Below, piece by piece: positions 24,384 to 33,663 of a DNA stretch of 42,471 nucleotides (position 1 is its first letter; every line of letters starts with the position of its first letter). Source of the stretch: Pseudomonadota bacterium (GTDB lineage Bacteria; Myxococcota_A; Polyangia; Polyangiales; Polyangiaceae); contig JAEWRL010000029.1 in the NCBI GenBank assembly GCA_023398955.1, positions 1-42,471 on the forward strand, read 5' to 3'. A program made the translations under genes and the position numbers. The notes beneath the pieces were generated by a model, which was not told the DNA's origin, did no database searches, and saw only the letters and a list, made by a program, of their open reading frames with translations.

Positions 24384-25016
24384 GGACCACTCCTGCGCAC
24401 ATGTGTGAGACTGCCTCAATCGGGTAAGGCCTTCAACGGTTTCGCACTCCGAAGTACCGGCTTCGTGTACTCACTCCAGCGCCGTGCACGGCCCACCAGG
24501 GTGGGCCAGCTGGCGGATCGCGTTCTCTGGGGCACATCGAGACATTTCAAGACGGCCCCAGGATCCCTCAGGGCTGGGCGGCGCCGTTCCGGCCCGACTT
24601 CGGTACGTGTCAACGACTTCGTGACCCTCCAGAGGCTCTCAAGGCCCCAGATGTGGATAGGCAACTCACTCTGGGATACTCGGGAGGCTCCAAGGCAGAT
24701 ACGCAAGTCGATCCTGGATACTCCAGACCCTCCGGGAACGGATACGCTAGTCGATCCCGGATACTCCAGACCCTCCGGAGGTGGATAGGCGAGTCGATCC
24801 TAGATACTCCAGACCCTCCGGAGGTGGATAGGCGAGTCGATCCGGGATACTCCAGAGCCTCCGGGGGTGGATAGGCAAGTCGATCGGTGAGGGTCGCGAC
24901 CCTCAGGAACTGGATACACGAATCGATTCGTGAGCCTCAAGAGCCCCCCAGCACGGCGAGGCAAACGACTTTGGGAGCCTCCGAACGCGGGCTCTGGTCC
25001 CCTGCCCCGGTGCCTA
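24384..25016. other. Operon upstream region: unassigned stretch and repeat array
   Basis: Bases 24384-24611 carry the presumed promoter of the defence operon; CACATGTG just before the ribosome site is a short palindrome, and I cannot place a clear -35/-10 pair. A minus-strand open frame (24416-24706) runs through here into the repeats, ending SAKPLKALPD; I do not regard it as supported. Bases 24612-24997 are the 43-bp tandem repeats. The right end abuts the stop codon of the oxidoreductase gene. Confidence 0.5.
24612..24997. repeat. 43-bp tandem repeat array, about eight to nine units
   Basis: Unit boundaries at 24655, 24697, 24740, 24783, 24826, 24869, 24912 and 24955 repeat every 43 bases (first unit 42). 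The central units (24697-24868) are near-identical, with GGATAnGCnAGTCGATCC followed by GGATACTCCAGACCCTCC; the outer units decay progressively, and a very degenerate unit precedes at 24612. Each central unit contains a palindrome, CCTCCGGAGG or close, so the transcript could fold. There are no unique spacers. 43 is not a multiple of three and the reading frame rotates, so the array is not coding. Confidence 0.85.
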
Positions 25017-25676
25017 CTACCCGGGCAGCGACTCAGGGGCGGGACGTTGCGCGGCAGCGAGGTCCGCTCGAAGCTCGGCCGCGTTGCGCCGTGGACCGTA
25101 GCCCGGAGTATCGCGCTGGATCCGCCAGCTCTCGGACAAGGGCCCGGCGTCGACGGCATCGAAGCCGAACAGATCGAGGAGGCGTGTCACTGTCGCCTTG
25201 GCCTCGCTTTCATTCCCTGCCAGGACGAGAGCCCGACGATTGGGCGCGCCGCTCGGCATTCCGTCGGTCGTCAGATCGGCGGCGTAGATGTGATTGAAGG
25301 CCTTCACGACCTTCGATTGTGGCAAGTGCGCCTGCAGGAGCTCCGACGTTGTCGTCTCCTCGCGGTCCAGCTCGGGGAAGTGACCATCGCGAACGGGATA
25401 GTAGTTGTTCGTATCGATGACGACCTTACCGACGAGCGGCTCGACGGGGACCGAGCGGTAATGCTTGAGCGGGATACTGACGACGACGATGTCCCCGGCG
25501 CGAGCCGCCTCTAGGGGCGTCCCGGCGCGGGCGCGAGCACCGAGTTCTTGCACCAGGTCCGAGAGCGTCTCCGGTCCGCGAGAGTTGCTCAGGACAGCGT
25601 CGTAGCCGTGCGCTACGGCGAGCCGCGCGAGCTGGCTGCCAATGTTACCTGCACCGATGAGACCTAGGGTGGCCAT
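25017..25676 (-). CDS. NADPH-dependent F420 reductase-like oxidoreductase
   Basis: 219 residues. The N-terminus MATLGLIGAGNIGSQLAR is a Rossmann dinucleotide-binding motif (GxGxxG), followed by SNSRGPETL, where the residues after beta-2 fit NADP binding. GDIVVVSIPLKHY, the KVVIDTNNYYP segment and VVKAFNHIYAADL match the F420-dependent NADP oxidoreductase-like family, many members of which do not use F420. The substrate cannot be told from sequence. It is transcribed toward the repeat array and diverges from the SGNH esterase gene, with 155 bases between them. It seems unrelated to the defence operon. Confidence 0.85.
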   Translation of the reverse strand: MATLGLIGAGNIGSQLARLAVAHGYDAVLSNSRGPETLSDLVQELGARARAGTPLEAARAGDIVVVSIPLKHYRSVPVEPLVGKVVIDTNNYYPVRDGHFPELDREETTTSELLQAHLPQSKVVKAFNHIYAADLTTDGMPSGAPNRRALVLAGNESEAKATVTRLLDLFGFDAVDAGPLSESWRIQRDTPGYGPRRNAAELRADLAAAQRPAPESLPG

Positions 25677-25831
25677 GCCGCATACCTGTTGTCGCGCCCG
25701 CCCGACCGCAACTGCATGCAGCAGGGGAGTAATTTCGCACCGCTGGGGGGATCCGGACCCAGAGACGGACGTCGACGGGCGATTTCTGTGGATCCCGGGC
25801 TCAGACGCGGGAGTATCGGGGATACATCGTC

Positions 25832-27652
25832 ATGCCAGCTTTCTCGCCAATACGAGCGCTTGATTGGAAGGTCCTGGCCGCCGCCCTTTCCCTCCTGGGA
25901 GGCGCGTGCGGGTCGGATGAAGGTTCGAACGGTTCGACCGGGGCGGGGGGCGCCACCTCTTCTGGTGGTAACGCCGGGCCCGGAAGCGGAGGAGGCCAAG
26001 CCTGGGCAAGCGGGGGAGCTGCCGTAGGAGGCTCCGGAGTGACAGGAGGCGCCACATCGGGAGGTAGTCCTTCCATAGGTGGCAGTGGCCCCAACCTCAG
26101 CGGCGGGGCCCCGTCCGGGGTCGGCGGCCTGAGCGCGAGCGGAGGCGCCACGAACGCAGGCGGTCAGGTCGGCTCGGGGGGTCATGTCGCGGGCGGTGGT
26201 CTTCCAGGGGTCGGAGGTCAGGCCGCGGCGGGAGGCTCTGGACCCTCCACTGGGGGCACCGAACTCAACGGAGGCGCGGGGGGCAGCACGGGACAGGGCA
26301 CGTGCACGGCCGATATCGGCAGCGGCTCCCCCTGTGAGCCCGCGGTGGATACTGAAGCCTGCAACCTCGGAGACCGCGCCTGCACCTGTGGCGCGGACAG
26401 CAGCCTCTGGACGTGCACACCTGCCGCGGCGGGCGGCGCCGGTGGCACAGCGGGCGTCGGCGGCGGGGCAGGCTCGGGAGGCAGCGAAACGGGGGGGCAG
26501 GCCGGTGGCGGAGACAGCGACATGGAGTGGTTGCCGTCCTGGGCCACGACGATTCAGCGAACCGAAGACAGGAACATGCCTCCGGCGCTGAACGACAAGA
26601 CGCTCCGTCAGTTCGTGTGGCCCTCGTACTCGGGAGACGAGATCCGGATCCAGCTGAGCAACGAGAAGGGCCGCAGCGCAGTGGAGATCAACAAGGTGCA
26701 CATCGCCAAGGCGCAGCCCCTTGGGCAGGGGAGCATCGACGCTTCGACCGACGCTGGGTTCACCTTTCAGGGAAGTGCCTCCGTCACAATCCCCGCGGGT
26801 GAGACTGTGTGGTCCGATGCCTTGAGCTTCCCCCTCGAGGTCGCCCAACCCACTGCCGTCTCGATACAGTTCGGGAGCAGCGTGCCAAGCGAGGTTACCG
26901 GTCACCCTGGAGCCCGCACCACCTCGTACATCGCGAACGGAGATGCGGTGTCCCAGGCCAACATCAGCGGCGAAACGCGGGATCGCTGGTACTTCATCAA
27001 CGCGATCGAGGTGATGGCTCCAGCGGATGCCTTCGCGATTGCAGCTCTGGGGGACTCGATCACCGATGGCTACGGTGTCATAAACCAGTTTGCGCGCTGG
27101 CCCGACTTCCTCACCCTCGCCATCCAGGAGGACGCGGAGCTCGCTGGTAAGGTGTCGGTCCTCAACTTCGGCATGGGCGCCAACAGCCTCCTTACCCCGA
27201 ACAGTGACGGGTGTAACGGCGATGTCTGCATGGACGCTGGCGTGGACCGCGTCGATCGCGACATCCTCACCCGGCCGAAGGTCAAGTGGGTCATCGTGTT
27301 GATTGGCGTCAATGACATCATCTACGGGAGCCCGACGAAGGATCAGATCATCGGCGGCTACCGAGAGATCGTCCAGAAGGCCCACAGCGCGGACATCGTC
27401 GTCTACGGCTCGCCTGTCACACCCTTCTGCGGCAACGCCCCCAGCAAGAACTCGACCCGGGAAGCGGTCAACCAGGAGGTCCTCGCTGGCGGAGTCTTCG
27501 ACGGGATCATCGACTTCTCCACAGTGCTCGCGGACCCTGGCAGCAGCAGCTGTCCGGCCATCGCCAGCCAGTACGATAACGACGGGCTTCACCCCAACAC
27601 CGCCGGCTACGAAGCGATGGGGAGAAGCGTCGATCTATCGCTCTTCGAGTAA
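25832..27652 (+). CDS. Lipoprotein SGNH/GDSL-family esterase
   Basis: 606 residues. A signal sequence ends in the lipobox LLGGAC (Cys about residue 27). It is followed by about 125 residues of Gly/Ser-rich linker, a small cysteine-rich element (CTADIGSGSPC to CTCGADSSLWTC, 157-195), a second Gly-rich linker, and a beta-rich domain starting near EWLPSWATTIQRT with the LRQFVWPSYSGDEIRIQLSN segment that precedes many secreted SGNH esterases. The catalytic domain shows GDSITDG (nucleophile Ser about 410), IGVND (Asn about 492) and DGLHPNTAGY (Asp/His about 585). Likely an outer-surface carbohydrate esterase (deacetylation of plant polysaccharides), given the GH12, GH43 and GH5 genes nearby; the exact substrate is inference. 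A strong hairpin follows the stop codon. Confidence 0.88.
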   Translation: MPAFSPIRALDWKVLAAALSLLGGACGSDEGSNGSTGAGGATSSGGNAGPGSGGGQAWASGGAAVGGSGVTGGATSGGSPSIGGSGPNLSGGAPSGVGGLSASGGATNAGGQVGSGGHVAGGGLPGVGGQAAAGGSGPSTGGTELNGGAGGSTGQGTCTADIGSGSPCEPAVDTEACNLGDRACTCGADSSLWTCTPAAAGGAGGTAGVGGGAGSGGSETGGQAGGGDSDMEWLPSWATTIQRTEDRNMPPALNDKTLRQFVWPSYSGDEIRIQLSNEKGRSAVEINKVHIAKAQPLGQGSIDASTDAGFTFQGSASVTIPAGETVWSDALSFPLEVAQPTAVSIQFGSSVPSEVTGHPGARTTSYIANGDAVSQANISGETRDRWYFINAIEVMAPADAFAIAALGDSITDGYGVINQFARWPDFLTLAIQEDAELAGKVSVLNFGMGANSLLTPNSDGCNGDVCMDAGVDRVDRDILTRPKVKWVIVLIGVNDIIYGSPTKDQIIGGYREIVQKAHSADIVVYGSPVTPFCGNAPSKNSTREAVNQEVLAGGVFDGIIDFSTVLADPGSSSCPAIASQYDNDGLHPNTAGYEAMGRSVDLSLFE

Positions 27653-27673
27653 ACCTCCTCACTAATGGGCGAG

Positions 27674-27702
27674 CGCAATCGTCGAGCACCTCGACGATTG
27701 CG
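27674..27702. terminator. Perfect hairpin between convergent genes, likely bidirectional terminator
   Basis: CGCAATCGTCGAG (27674-27686), loop CAC, CTCGACGATTGCG (27690-27702): a perfect 13-bp stem. It lies 21 bases after the SGNH stop and before the 3' end of the GH12 gene, which is transcribed toward it. There is no U-tract, as is usual at this GC content. Confidence 0.6.
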
Positions 27703-27868
27703 CGAGCAAACCAGAGGAGTGACTCCGAGCAGACCACGGCCTTCGAGCTTCTCGTCCAGCCCTCACCCCGTCAGGGGCTGGGCAGGAAGCGACCGTGAAG
27801 GCGCTCACCCATTCGGAGCGGTTCCCGAGCAGCACCGACGCGACGGCAGTGCTGCTCGGGCGACTCAC

Positions 27869-29281
27869 TCACTGCCCGATGATCACCTCGGAGCGCGACT
27901 CCCCGTTCACCTCGAAGGTGATGCCGTTCATCGAGACCCGTCCGTCCGTCATGTCGTCGATCTCACTGCCGACCTCCATGCGGGTAAGCCAGAGGTCTCC
28001 GTGGTAGCCGCCCTTGGTCATGAGGTAGTCCAGGAACGCCTTGACGTTGATGGTACCGCTGAACTGCTGGGAGATGTTGCCGTCTGAACCGTCACCCGCG
28101 CGGAACTGATAGTAGCGCCACCTGCCACCCGCCCAAGCATCATCCTGGTGGCAGAGGGTGTACCCCTGACCAGCCTCGACGCGATCGGGGTTGCTGTTGC
28201 AAGGCCAGCGACCTTGGTTCCATCCCCACCAGGCCATTAGCTCGGTGTGGACGTCCACGCTTCCAGACGGTTGACGTGGATCGCCTTCGCTGAGCCAGAA
28301 CTCCATCGCGAGGTTCCACGAGCTCCGGCCCCCGAGGGTGATGTTCAGATTGTCGAGGGTCACGCTGGCGCTGGTGATGTCCTTCAGCTGCAAGGGCAGC
28401 AGGGTCGTCGACGAGAACTCAGGAGAGGTCACGTCCGCATCGCCGATGCCAAAAGGATGGATCCCGAACTCCACCTGTGGAAAGTCGGGGTGGGACGTAT
28501 CCGGCTGCACTGGGGGCATCGCGCCGGGATTCCCATTGTCCGCACAGTCACCGCGGTTGAAGTTCCAACCAAAGCTCCCACCGTCGTCGACGAAGACGCT
28601 CATGGTGCTCGTCGGGGCGAAGCAACCGAGGTCTTCGGAGCCCCAGTTATTGTTCAAGATCCGGATCTCGCCGAGCCGCAGGTAGTCCTGTGGGACATCC
28701 GTCGAGTCGCCGAGCTGAGCAATGCCCTTGCCGTTCTCGTCCAGGTCCGGGGGCGCGCCGCCGCTAGCCGGCGTGCCGCCGTCTCCTGTGACTCCCCCCG
28801 TCGAGCTACCGCCCGTCGAACTGCCGCCTGCGGAGCTACCGCCCGCCGAGGTGCCGCCGGTGGGGGGCTGTCCGCCCACGTTCGACATGCCACCGCTGGA
28901 GGTGCCGCCCGTCGCGGGCTGCCCTCCCACGTTCGACACGCCACCGCTGGAGGTGCCGCCCGTCGCGGGCTGCCCTCCCACGTTCGACATGCCACCGCTC
29001 GATGCTCCGCCGCTCGTCGTCCCACCGGTGCCGATGCCGCCCGAATTCGAGCTGCCGCCGAGCCCGCTTCCCCCGCCGACATTCGCCCCTCCGACGCTGG
29101 AGGTCGCGCCGCCGGTGAGGGTCGCGCCGCCCGTTGCCATTCCGTTGGTGCCACCGCTCGTGGCTGTCCCTCCGCCGAAACCTGCTGCGTCGGGATCCGA
29201 GTCCGAAGACCCCGAGCAGTGAGTAAGCAGAATCAGCGTTCCGAGACAGTAACTGGCCCGGCCAAAGACCGTGTTTCGCAT
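27869..29281 (-). CDS. Lipoprotein glycoside hydrolase family 12 endoglucanase
   Basis: 470 residues. Signal sequence with lipobox LLTHC (Cys22), then about 165 residues of Gly/Ser/Thr linker including three tandem copies of a 17-residue unit (SNVGGQPATGGTSSGG type). The catalytic domain starts near residue 190 with LRLGEIRILNNNWGSEDLGC. It has the GH12 hallmarks: HTELMAWWGW, where the Glu (about 348) would be the nucleophile, and RMEVGSEIDD near the C-terminus, where the Glu of GSE (about 439) would be the acid/base. GH12 enzymes cut beta-1,4-glucans such as cellulose or xyloglucan. The upstream open frame to 29344 is ignored, since the ATG at 29281 has GGAG upstream and places the signal peptide first. 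Confidence 0.85.
   Translation of the reverse strand: MRNTVFGRASYCLGTLILLTHCSGSSDSDPDAAGFGGGTATSGGTNGMATGGATLTGGATSSVGGANVGGGSGLGGSSNSGGIGTGGTTSGGASSGGMSNVGGQPATGGTSSGGVSNVGGQPATGGTSSGGMSNVGGQPPTGGTSAGGSSAGGSSTGGSSTGGVTGDGGTPASGGAPPDLDENGKGIAQLGDSTDVPQDYLRLGEIRILNNNWGSEDLGCFAPTSTMSVFVDDGGSFGWNFNRGDCADNGNPGAMPPVQPDTSHPDFPQVEFGIHPFGIGDADVTSPEFSSTTLLPLQLKDITSASVTLDNLNITLGGRSSWNLAMEFWLSEGDPRQPSGSVDVHTELMAWWGWNQGRWPCNSNPDRVEAGQGYTLCHQDDAWAGGRWRYYQFRAGDGSDGNISQQFSGTINVKAFLDYLMTKGGYHGDLWLTRMEVGSEIDDMTDGRVSMNGITFEVNGESRSEVIIGQ
28864..29000 (-). repeat. 51-bp coding tandem repeat in the GH12 linker
   Basis: Two and a half near-identical 51-base units encode repeats of the 17-residue linker unit. In-frame length is preserved, so copy number can change without breaking the gene. 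Confidence 0.8.
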
Positions 29282-29586
29282 GAGCTCTCCATTAGGCGAA
29301 GAAGGTGGGTCTCGCAATGACGACCGCAGCACGCATCTTGTCATGACGAACGTGCGTCACCAAACCGGTTCGGAGGGGAAACCGGCACTCGTGGCAGAAG
29401 GAATGAATGCCTGGAGCGCCGCGGTCTAAAATTGCGTCCTATCTGTTCTCCTTGCTACCTGCGCCCGGGGTGCTGCACACGCTGTCCCCCGAAGCCGCAC
29501 TGCAGGCCACCGAGCCAAGCAACAGCTTCCCGCTTCCTGCTCGACGGCGCGCCTCATCCCGCGGCGCAGTCTCCGGAACCTGTCCC
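29282..29586. other. Intergenic region upstream of the GH12 gene
   Basis: About 305 bases between the GH12 start and the end of the GH43 gene, both on the minus strand. It holds the presumed GH12 promoter and a short inverted repeat, CCGGTT/AACCGG, near 29362-29382. I see no gene; the plus-strand open frame here is antisense overlap with the GH43 gene. Confidence 0.4.
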
Positions 29587-31764
29587 TCAAGGAACAGAGA
29601 GCTCGAATCGCTCGACCGTCACCGATCCGCCCAAGGCCTGGGTCGCGTAATTGAAGATGCCGAACCGGTAACCCAGGAAGTACGGCCAGTCCCGCTTCAT
29701 TGTGAAAGGGGTTCCCAGCTCCGTAAACTGCGACCCGTCGGTACTGTAGTAGAAGCGAGCCTGGCCACCGCCCGCGTCAGTACGGACATTCGCCTCGACG
29801 CGCAGCCAAATCTTGCCGCCGCTCACGCTGCCGCTTGCCCGCTCTGTGCCCGTGCTGATGGTGTCCCATGTACTGTCGTCGAGCTCGAGCCCGCTGACCA
29901 TCACGACACGATCGGCGCCCGCTTCGCGCTCGATCCCGATCCAAGCCGACGAGTCGCGGAACGCGGCGAGCCCTGCTACGTCTCCCACCTGCATGTCACC
30001 GTAGTCGAGCTCGATCGTCGCGATCGTGACGGGGCCGACGATTCTGCGCGTCAGGGTATTGCGCGCGGCGTAGAGGTCGCTCGTCACCGTCGCTGTCTGC
30101 AAGGTGAGGCCCTCGCCGGCAGACCACTTCGTGTCGTCCGGGTTGTGGTTCCACTCCCACTCGTGGCCGAGAGCAGCTTCGGAGAAGGTATCCGAGCGCG
30201 GGAAGTCCTCCACCGCTCCGGCACCACAGGGCAGGTTCGGGAACGGGTACTCGGCGCCGAACGCGCCATTGACGAGCGTCACGGAGGGCCAGCCATCACT
30301 CCAGGTGACAGGCGCCATCACTGGGAGGCGACCGGCAGGGTACGAATCGTTGAAGCCGATGTAGTACCAATCACCGTGCTGAGTCTCCACGATCCCGCCT
30401 TGGTGGGGGCTCGCGCCAGCTCCCGCGCCCGCGAACGGGAGCCGAACCGCAAAGGGGCGCAGCTCGTAGGGGCCGAAAGGACCGTTCGTGGACCGTAGGA
30501 CGTACTCCCCGTTGGCGTACTGGGTGACCAGGATGTAATAGTCGCCGTCTATCTTGTAGAAGCGAGAACCCTCGAGGGGACCGCTGAGGTCTCCAGGGGT
30601 CTCGAAAACAGGCTGGGCCCTGACTTGGCCCAAACCATCCGGGGTCAGCTGGGCAACGGAAATGGTTCCATTGCCGTAGGCAACGTACATCGTATCGTCG
30701 TCGTCGATGAGCAGGCCGACATCGTAGTAGCACTGCTCGGACGCGTGCTTCGTCCAGGGACCCTCGGGGGAGGTCGCGGTGAACACGTACGCTCCCCCGA
30801 TGTTGTGCATGCAGCCAATCCAGTAGAAGGTCTCGTTGCTCTCGCGGTAGCGCAAGGAGGAGGCCCAAATGCCATTCCTGTAGGATTGCCCCCCGCTCAG
30901 GTCGTAGCGCGGATGGAAGTCGAGCAGAGGAACTGAGTGCCCGATGTACTCCCAGTGCACGAGATCCGAAGAACGGAGCACTGGCGCCCCGGGCGAGTGG
31001 TGAAATGTCGAAGCAGTGTAATAGTAGGTGTCCTCGACACGGATCACCTCGACATCGGGCAGATCCTCCCAGATGATGGGGTTTGCATAGGTCGCCGGAC
31101 AGGTGGGCGGAGCCCCGCCGGCACCAGTACCGCCGCTCGCCGTACCGCCGCCTCCACCCTGGACGATGCCGCCAGCGCCTCCCAAGACCGAGGCGCCTCC
31201 GCCCGCTGTTCCTCCGTCACCACCGAATGACGGGCTACCGCCGTAGGCGAGGCCACCGCCGCCAGCAATGGGCAGCCAGCCCCCTGAACCCCCGCCAGGC
31301 CTGCCCCCTGAGGCTTGGCTGCCAGCGCCCCCCACGCCCACACCCCCTGAGGTGCCACCGCTCGCCATCACACCCCCGGTGCCTCCCGAAGGTGAGCCTC
31401 CGCTGCTCGTCATCGCTCCGCCGCTGCCCACGAGCGGGCTGCCGCCAACAGCGCTCCCGCCGCCGCTCGCCGACGCGCCGCCAACAGCGAGCGAGGCCCC
31501 GCCGCTTCCGCCATTCACCGCACCGTTGCCCGCGTGCGTACCGCCCACGCCGACAATGCCGCCCCCTGCCCCGGCCGCGGAGCTCCTGCCCTCGGAACCC
31601 TGACCGCAAGCCGGCAAGAGCGCGACCGCGACGGCGCCGAGTATGTGTTGGTATCGCTGCCGCGCTGCGAAGCTCGCGCGCCCGCCAGAAGGTGGTCTGG
31701 TCGCCGTCCTTGTCGGTTCCTGCGCGGCCGCGACCCGTGCGGCGGAGTGGGATGAAGTCGTCAT
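29587..31764 (-). CDS. Lipoprotein glycoside hydrolase family 43 (xylosidase/arabinofuranosidase)
   Basis: 725 residues. The N-terminus has a basic stretch of about 40 residues, then a hydrophobic segment with lipobox LLPAC (Cys about 53), then about 170 residues of Gly/Ser/Ala linker. The catalytic five-bladed propeller begins at ANPIIWEDLPDVEVIRVED, with the general base Asp (about 235), the pKa-modulating Asp in YDVGLLIDDDDTMYVAYG (about 350) and the acid Glu in GPLEGSRFYKIDGDYYI (about 395). The last 200 residues (DTFSEAALGHEWEWNHNPD onwards) are the beta-sandwich found at the end of GH43 beta-xylosidases. Likely releases xylose or arabinose from hemicellulose. The long N-terminus before the signal suggests a later start, but no good one is visible. 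Confidence 0.9.
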   Translation of the reverse strand: MTTSSHSAARVAAAQEPTRTATRPPSGGRASFAARQRYQHILGAVAVALLPACGQGSEGRSSAAGAGGGIVGVGGTHAGNGAVNGGSGGASLAVGGASASGGGSAVGGSPLVGSGGAMTSSGGSPSGGTGGVMASGGTSGGVGVGGAGSQASGGRPGGGSGGWLPIAGGGGLAYGGSPSFGGDGGTAGGGASVLGGAGGIVQGGGGGTASGGTGAGGAPPTCPATYANPIIWEDLPDVEVIRVEDTYYYTASTFHHSPGAPVLRSSDLVHWEYIGHSVPLLDFHPRYDLSGGQSYRNGIWASSLRYRESNETFYWIGCMHNIGGAYVFTATSPEGPWTKHASEQCYYDVGLLIDDDDTMYVAYGNGTISVAQLTPDGLGQVRAQPVFETPGDLSGPLEGSRFYKIDGDYYILVTQYANGEYVLRSTNGPFGPYELRPFAVRLPFAGAGAGASPHQGGIVETQHGDWYYIGFNDSYPAGRLPVMAPVTWSDGWPSVTLVNGAFGAEYPFPNLPCGAGAVEDFPRSDTFSEAALGHEWEWNHNPDDTKWSAGEGLTLQTATVTSDLYAARNTLTRRIVGPVTIATIELDYGDMQVGDVAGLAAFRDSSAWIGIEREAGADRVVMVSGLELDDSTWDTISTGTERASGSVSGGKIWLRVEANVRTDAGGGQARFYYSTDGSQFTELGTPFTMKRDWPYFLGYRFGIFNYATQALGGSVTVERFELSVP

Positions 31765-31887
31765 GGGGAGTGGCCCTCGGATGCAGTCTGGCCTCCGCGC
31801 GAGAACGAGCCAGGGGAGCCGTTTCTCCCCCTATGTCGTACCCGCCTCACCAAGCACTCGCCTCTCGCTCGCGGCTACAACGACGCC

Positions 31888-31893
31888 TAGACT
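31888..31893 (+). promoter_or_regulatory. -10-like hexamer before beta-helix lipoprotein gene
   Basis: TAGACT lies seven bases before the ATG at 31901, in the 136-base divergent region between this gene and the GH43 gene. No ribosome site precedes the ATG, so a short-leader transcript is likely. Confidence 0.35.
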
Positions 31894-31900
31894 TGTCGGT

Positions 31901-33511
31901 ATGCGAGCGCTGCGGGCAGTCGTTGGCTCATCATTCGTTCTGGCGCTCGGCGCCGCTTGCTCCGAGGGAGCCGCGCCGAGCTCCACGGGCACGGAGGAGG
32001 ACGCCTCAGGCCATCACGCGGGCTCCGCAGGCGCCAGCGCCGTAACCCGCCCTGGAGCTGGGAGCGCCAACGCTGTGGTGAGCGGCGCCACGGGGTGTGC
32101 CGGCAGGCTCGAGCCCGTCGAACCTTCGGGCAAACTCGAGACTGTCGGCGACGGGACCCGCGAGTCGTGTACCTTGCAGGCGCTCGAGTCGGCCCTTGCC
32201 GTCCTCAACGACGCGGAGGGTGGAGGCACCCTGACCTTCGATTGCGGCGGTGAGCACACCTTCGAGCTCGACAGCTCTCTCCGTGTGAAAAGCACGCTCG
32301 TCATGGATGGCGGCGGGGTCATCACGCTGAGCGGCGGTGGGCGTGTGCGCGTGCTCGAGCTGGACCACCATGTCGACTTCGTGATCCAGCGCGTGACAAT
32401 CCGGGACGGCTTCGTCGCCGCCGGGAGCGAGAACGAGAGCGGAGCGGGCCTCCTGCACCCCTGGTTCGGCACGCTCAAGGTGATCGACGCCACCTTCGAG
32501 AACAATAGCAGCGAGAGCGAAGACCACGACGTGGGCGGCGGTGCCATCTACGCGGGCGGGCTCACGGAAGCCATCATCTCCGGCTCCACCTTCGTCGGCA
32601 ACAGCGGTTCGACGGGGGGCGCCGTCTTGAGCCGAAGCACCAACCTGCGTGTCGTCGAGAGCGTCTTCGCCGACAACGCTGCGACAACCTGGGCCGAAGC
32701 GGGACAATACGGCAACGGCGGCGGCCTCTACATCGATCGACTCTGGCTCGATGACCCTATCGATTTCTCCATTTGCGGCAGCATTTTCGACGGCAACAAT
32801 GCCAAGGTTCATGGTAGCGCCCTGTTCTCTTACAACCTGGAAGGCGGCCGCGCGCTCATCGACAGCTGCACCTTCCGGAACAACGACATGCAGGGCAGTC
32901 CGGGAGGCGGCACTGGCACCGTCTATCACGAGGGCGTGCCCCTGGACCTCGTCCGCTCCACGTTCTCCGGCAACACCACCGGCGCGCACGCCAGCGGGCT
33001 CTTCCTCGGGGGTGGTAGCGACGCAAGAATCGAGAACTGCACCTTCGCGAACAACAGGACCCCGGGCAACGCGGGGGCCCTGTGGGCCGGGAACGGCGAC
33101 GTAGAGGTGGTCAGCACGACATTCTCCGGCAACGACGCGGACTACGGTCCCGCCATCTTCAAGGGATCGAGCGGCACGGTGTCCCTGACGAACGTCCTGC
33201 TCGTCAACAACACGACGGCCAATGAGTACAGCGCCGTCGCCTGTCACGAGACCTTCCGCGACGGAGGCGGCAACGTGCAGTGGCCCAACGTCAAGAACAA
33301 CGGCAACGCGGATACTCCTTGTGCCGAAGGCGTTCTGTTCGCCGATCCAGAGCTGCTACCACTCGCCGACAACGGCGGTCCCACCGAGACGCTGGCGTTG
33401 CGCCTGGGCAGTCCCGCGATTGACGTCGCCTCAGATTGCCCAGAGCGCGATCAACGCGGCGAGCCCCGCGTCGGCGCCTGTGACTCGGGCGCCTTCGAGT
33501 ACCGCCCTTGA
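31901..33511 (+). CDS. Right-handed beta-helix lipoprotein with choice-of-anchor Q-like C-terminus
   Basis: 536 residues from the ATG at 31901. The frame is open to 31643, but only this start puts the signal peptide first; the lipobox is LGAAC (Cys20). After a short linker the protein contains many repeats of about 22-25 residues with patterns such as VIDATFENNSS, IISGSTFVGNSG and VVESVFADNAAT, which form a parallel beta-helix as in polysaccharide lyases and autotransporter-like proteins. The C-terminal segment DPELLPLADNGGPTETLALR to CDSGAFEY is the motif found in the choice-of-anchor Q group. No clear lyase residues can be named, so enzyme or binding protein is open. Confidence 0.85.
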   Translation: MRALRAVVGSSFVLALGAACSEGAAPSSTGTEEDASGHHAGSAGASAVTRPGAGSANAVVSGATGCAGRLEPVEPSGKLETVGDGTRESCTLQALESALAVLNDAEGGGTLTFDCGGEHTFELDSSLRVKSTLVMDGGGVITLSGGGRVRVLELDHHVDFVIQRVTIRDGFVAAGSENESGAGLLHPWFGTLKVIDATFENNSSESEDHDVGGGAIYAGGLTEAIISGSTFVGNSGSTGGAVLSRSTNLRVVESVFADNAATTWAEAGQYGNGGGLYIDRLWLDDPIDFSICGSIFDGNNAKVHGSALFSYNLEGGRALIDSCTFRNNDMQGSPGGGTGTVYHEGVPLDLVRSTFSGNTTGAHASGLFLGGGSDARIENCTFANNRTPGNAGALWAGNGDVEVVSTTFSGNDADYGPAIFKGSSGTVSLTNVLLVNNTTANEYSAVACHETFRDGGGNVQWPNVKNNGNADTPCAEGVLFADPELLPLADNGGPTETLALRLGSPAIDVASDCPERDQRGEPRVGACDSGAFEYRP

Positions 33512-33663
33512 AGAGACTCCGGACGCGAGCTCGGCCGCTCACCGGTGCGCCGCTCGCACCCTGTCTCCACGCGCCCTGACGCCCGTCCCCACCCGCAGAC
33601 GCAACAAAAAGCTCAAGCTCCCCAGCCCTCCGCCGTTCCTCGGATCTCGATAAGGAGGCAAGC

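Noticed and set aside
24416..24706. 97-residue minus-strand gene between operon and repeats
   Set aside because: It runs into the tandem repeats, has no ribosome site and no protein-like conservation signal I can see.
24655..24997. CRISPR array
   Set aside because: The units follow each other without unique spacers; the whole 43-bp period is repeated and decays gradually, and no cas genes are present.
31643..31900. N-terminal extension of the beta-helix lipoprotein
   Set aside because: The extension would place the signal peptide internally and overlaps the start of the divergent GH43 gene.
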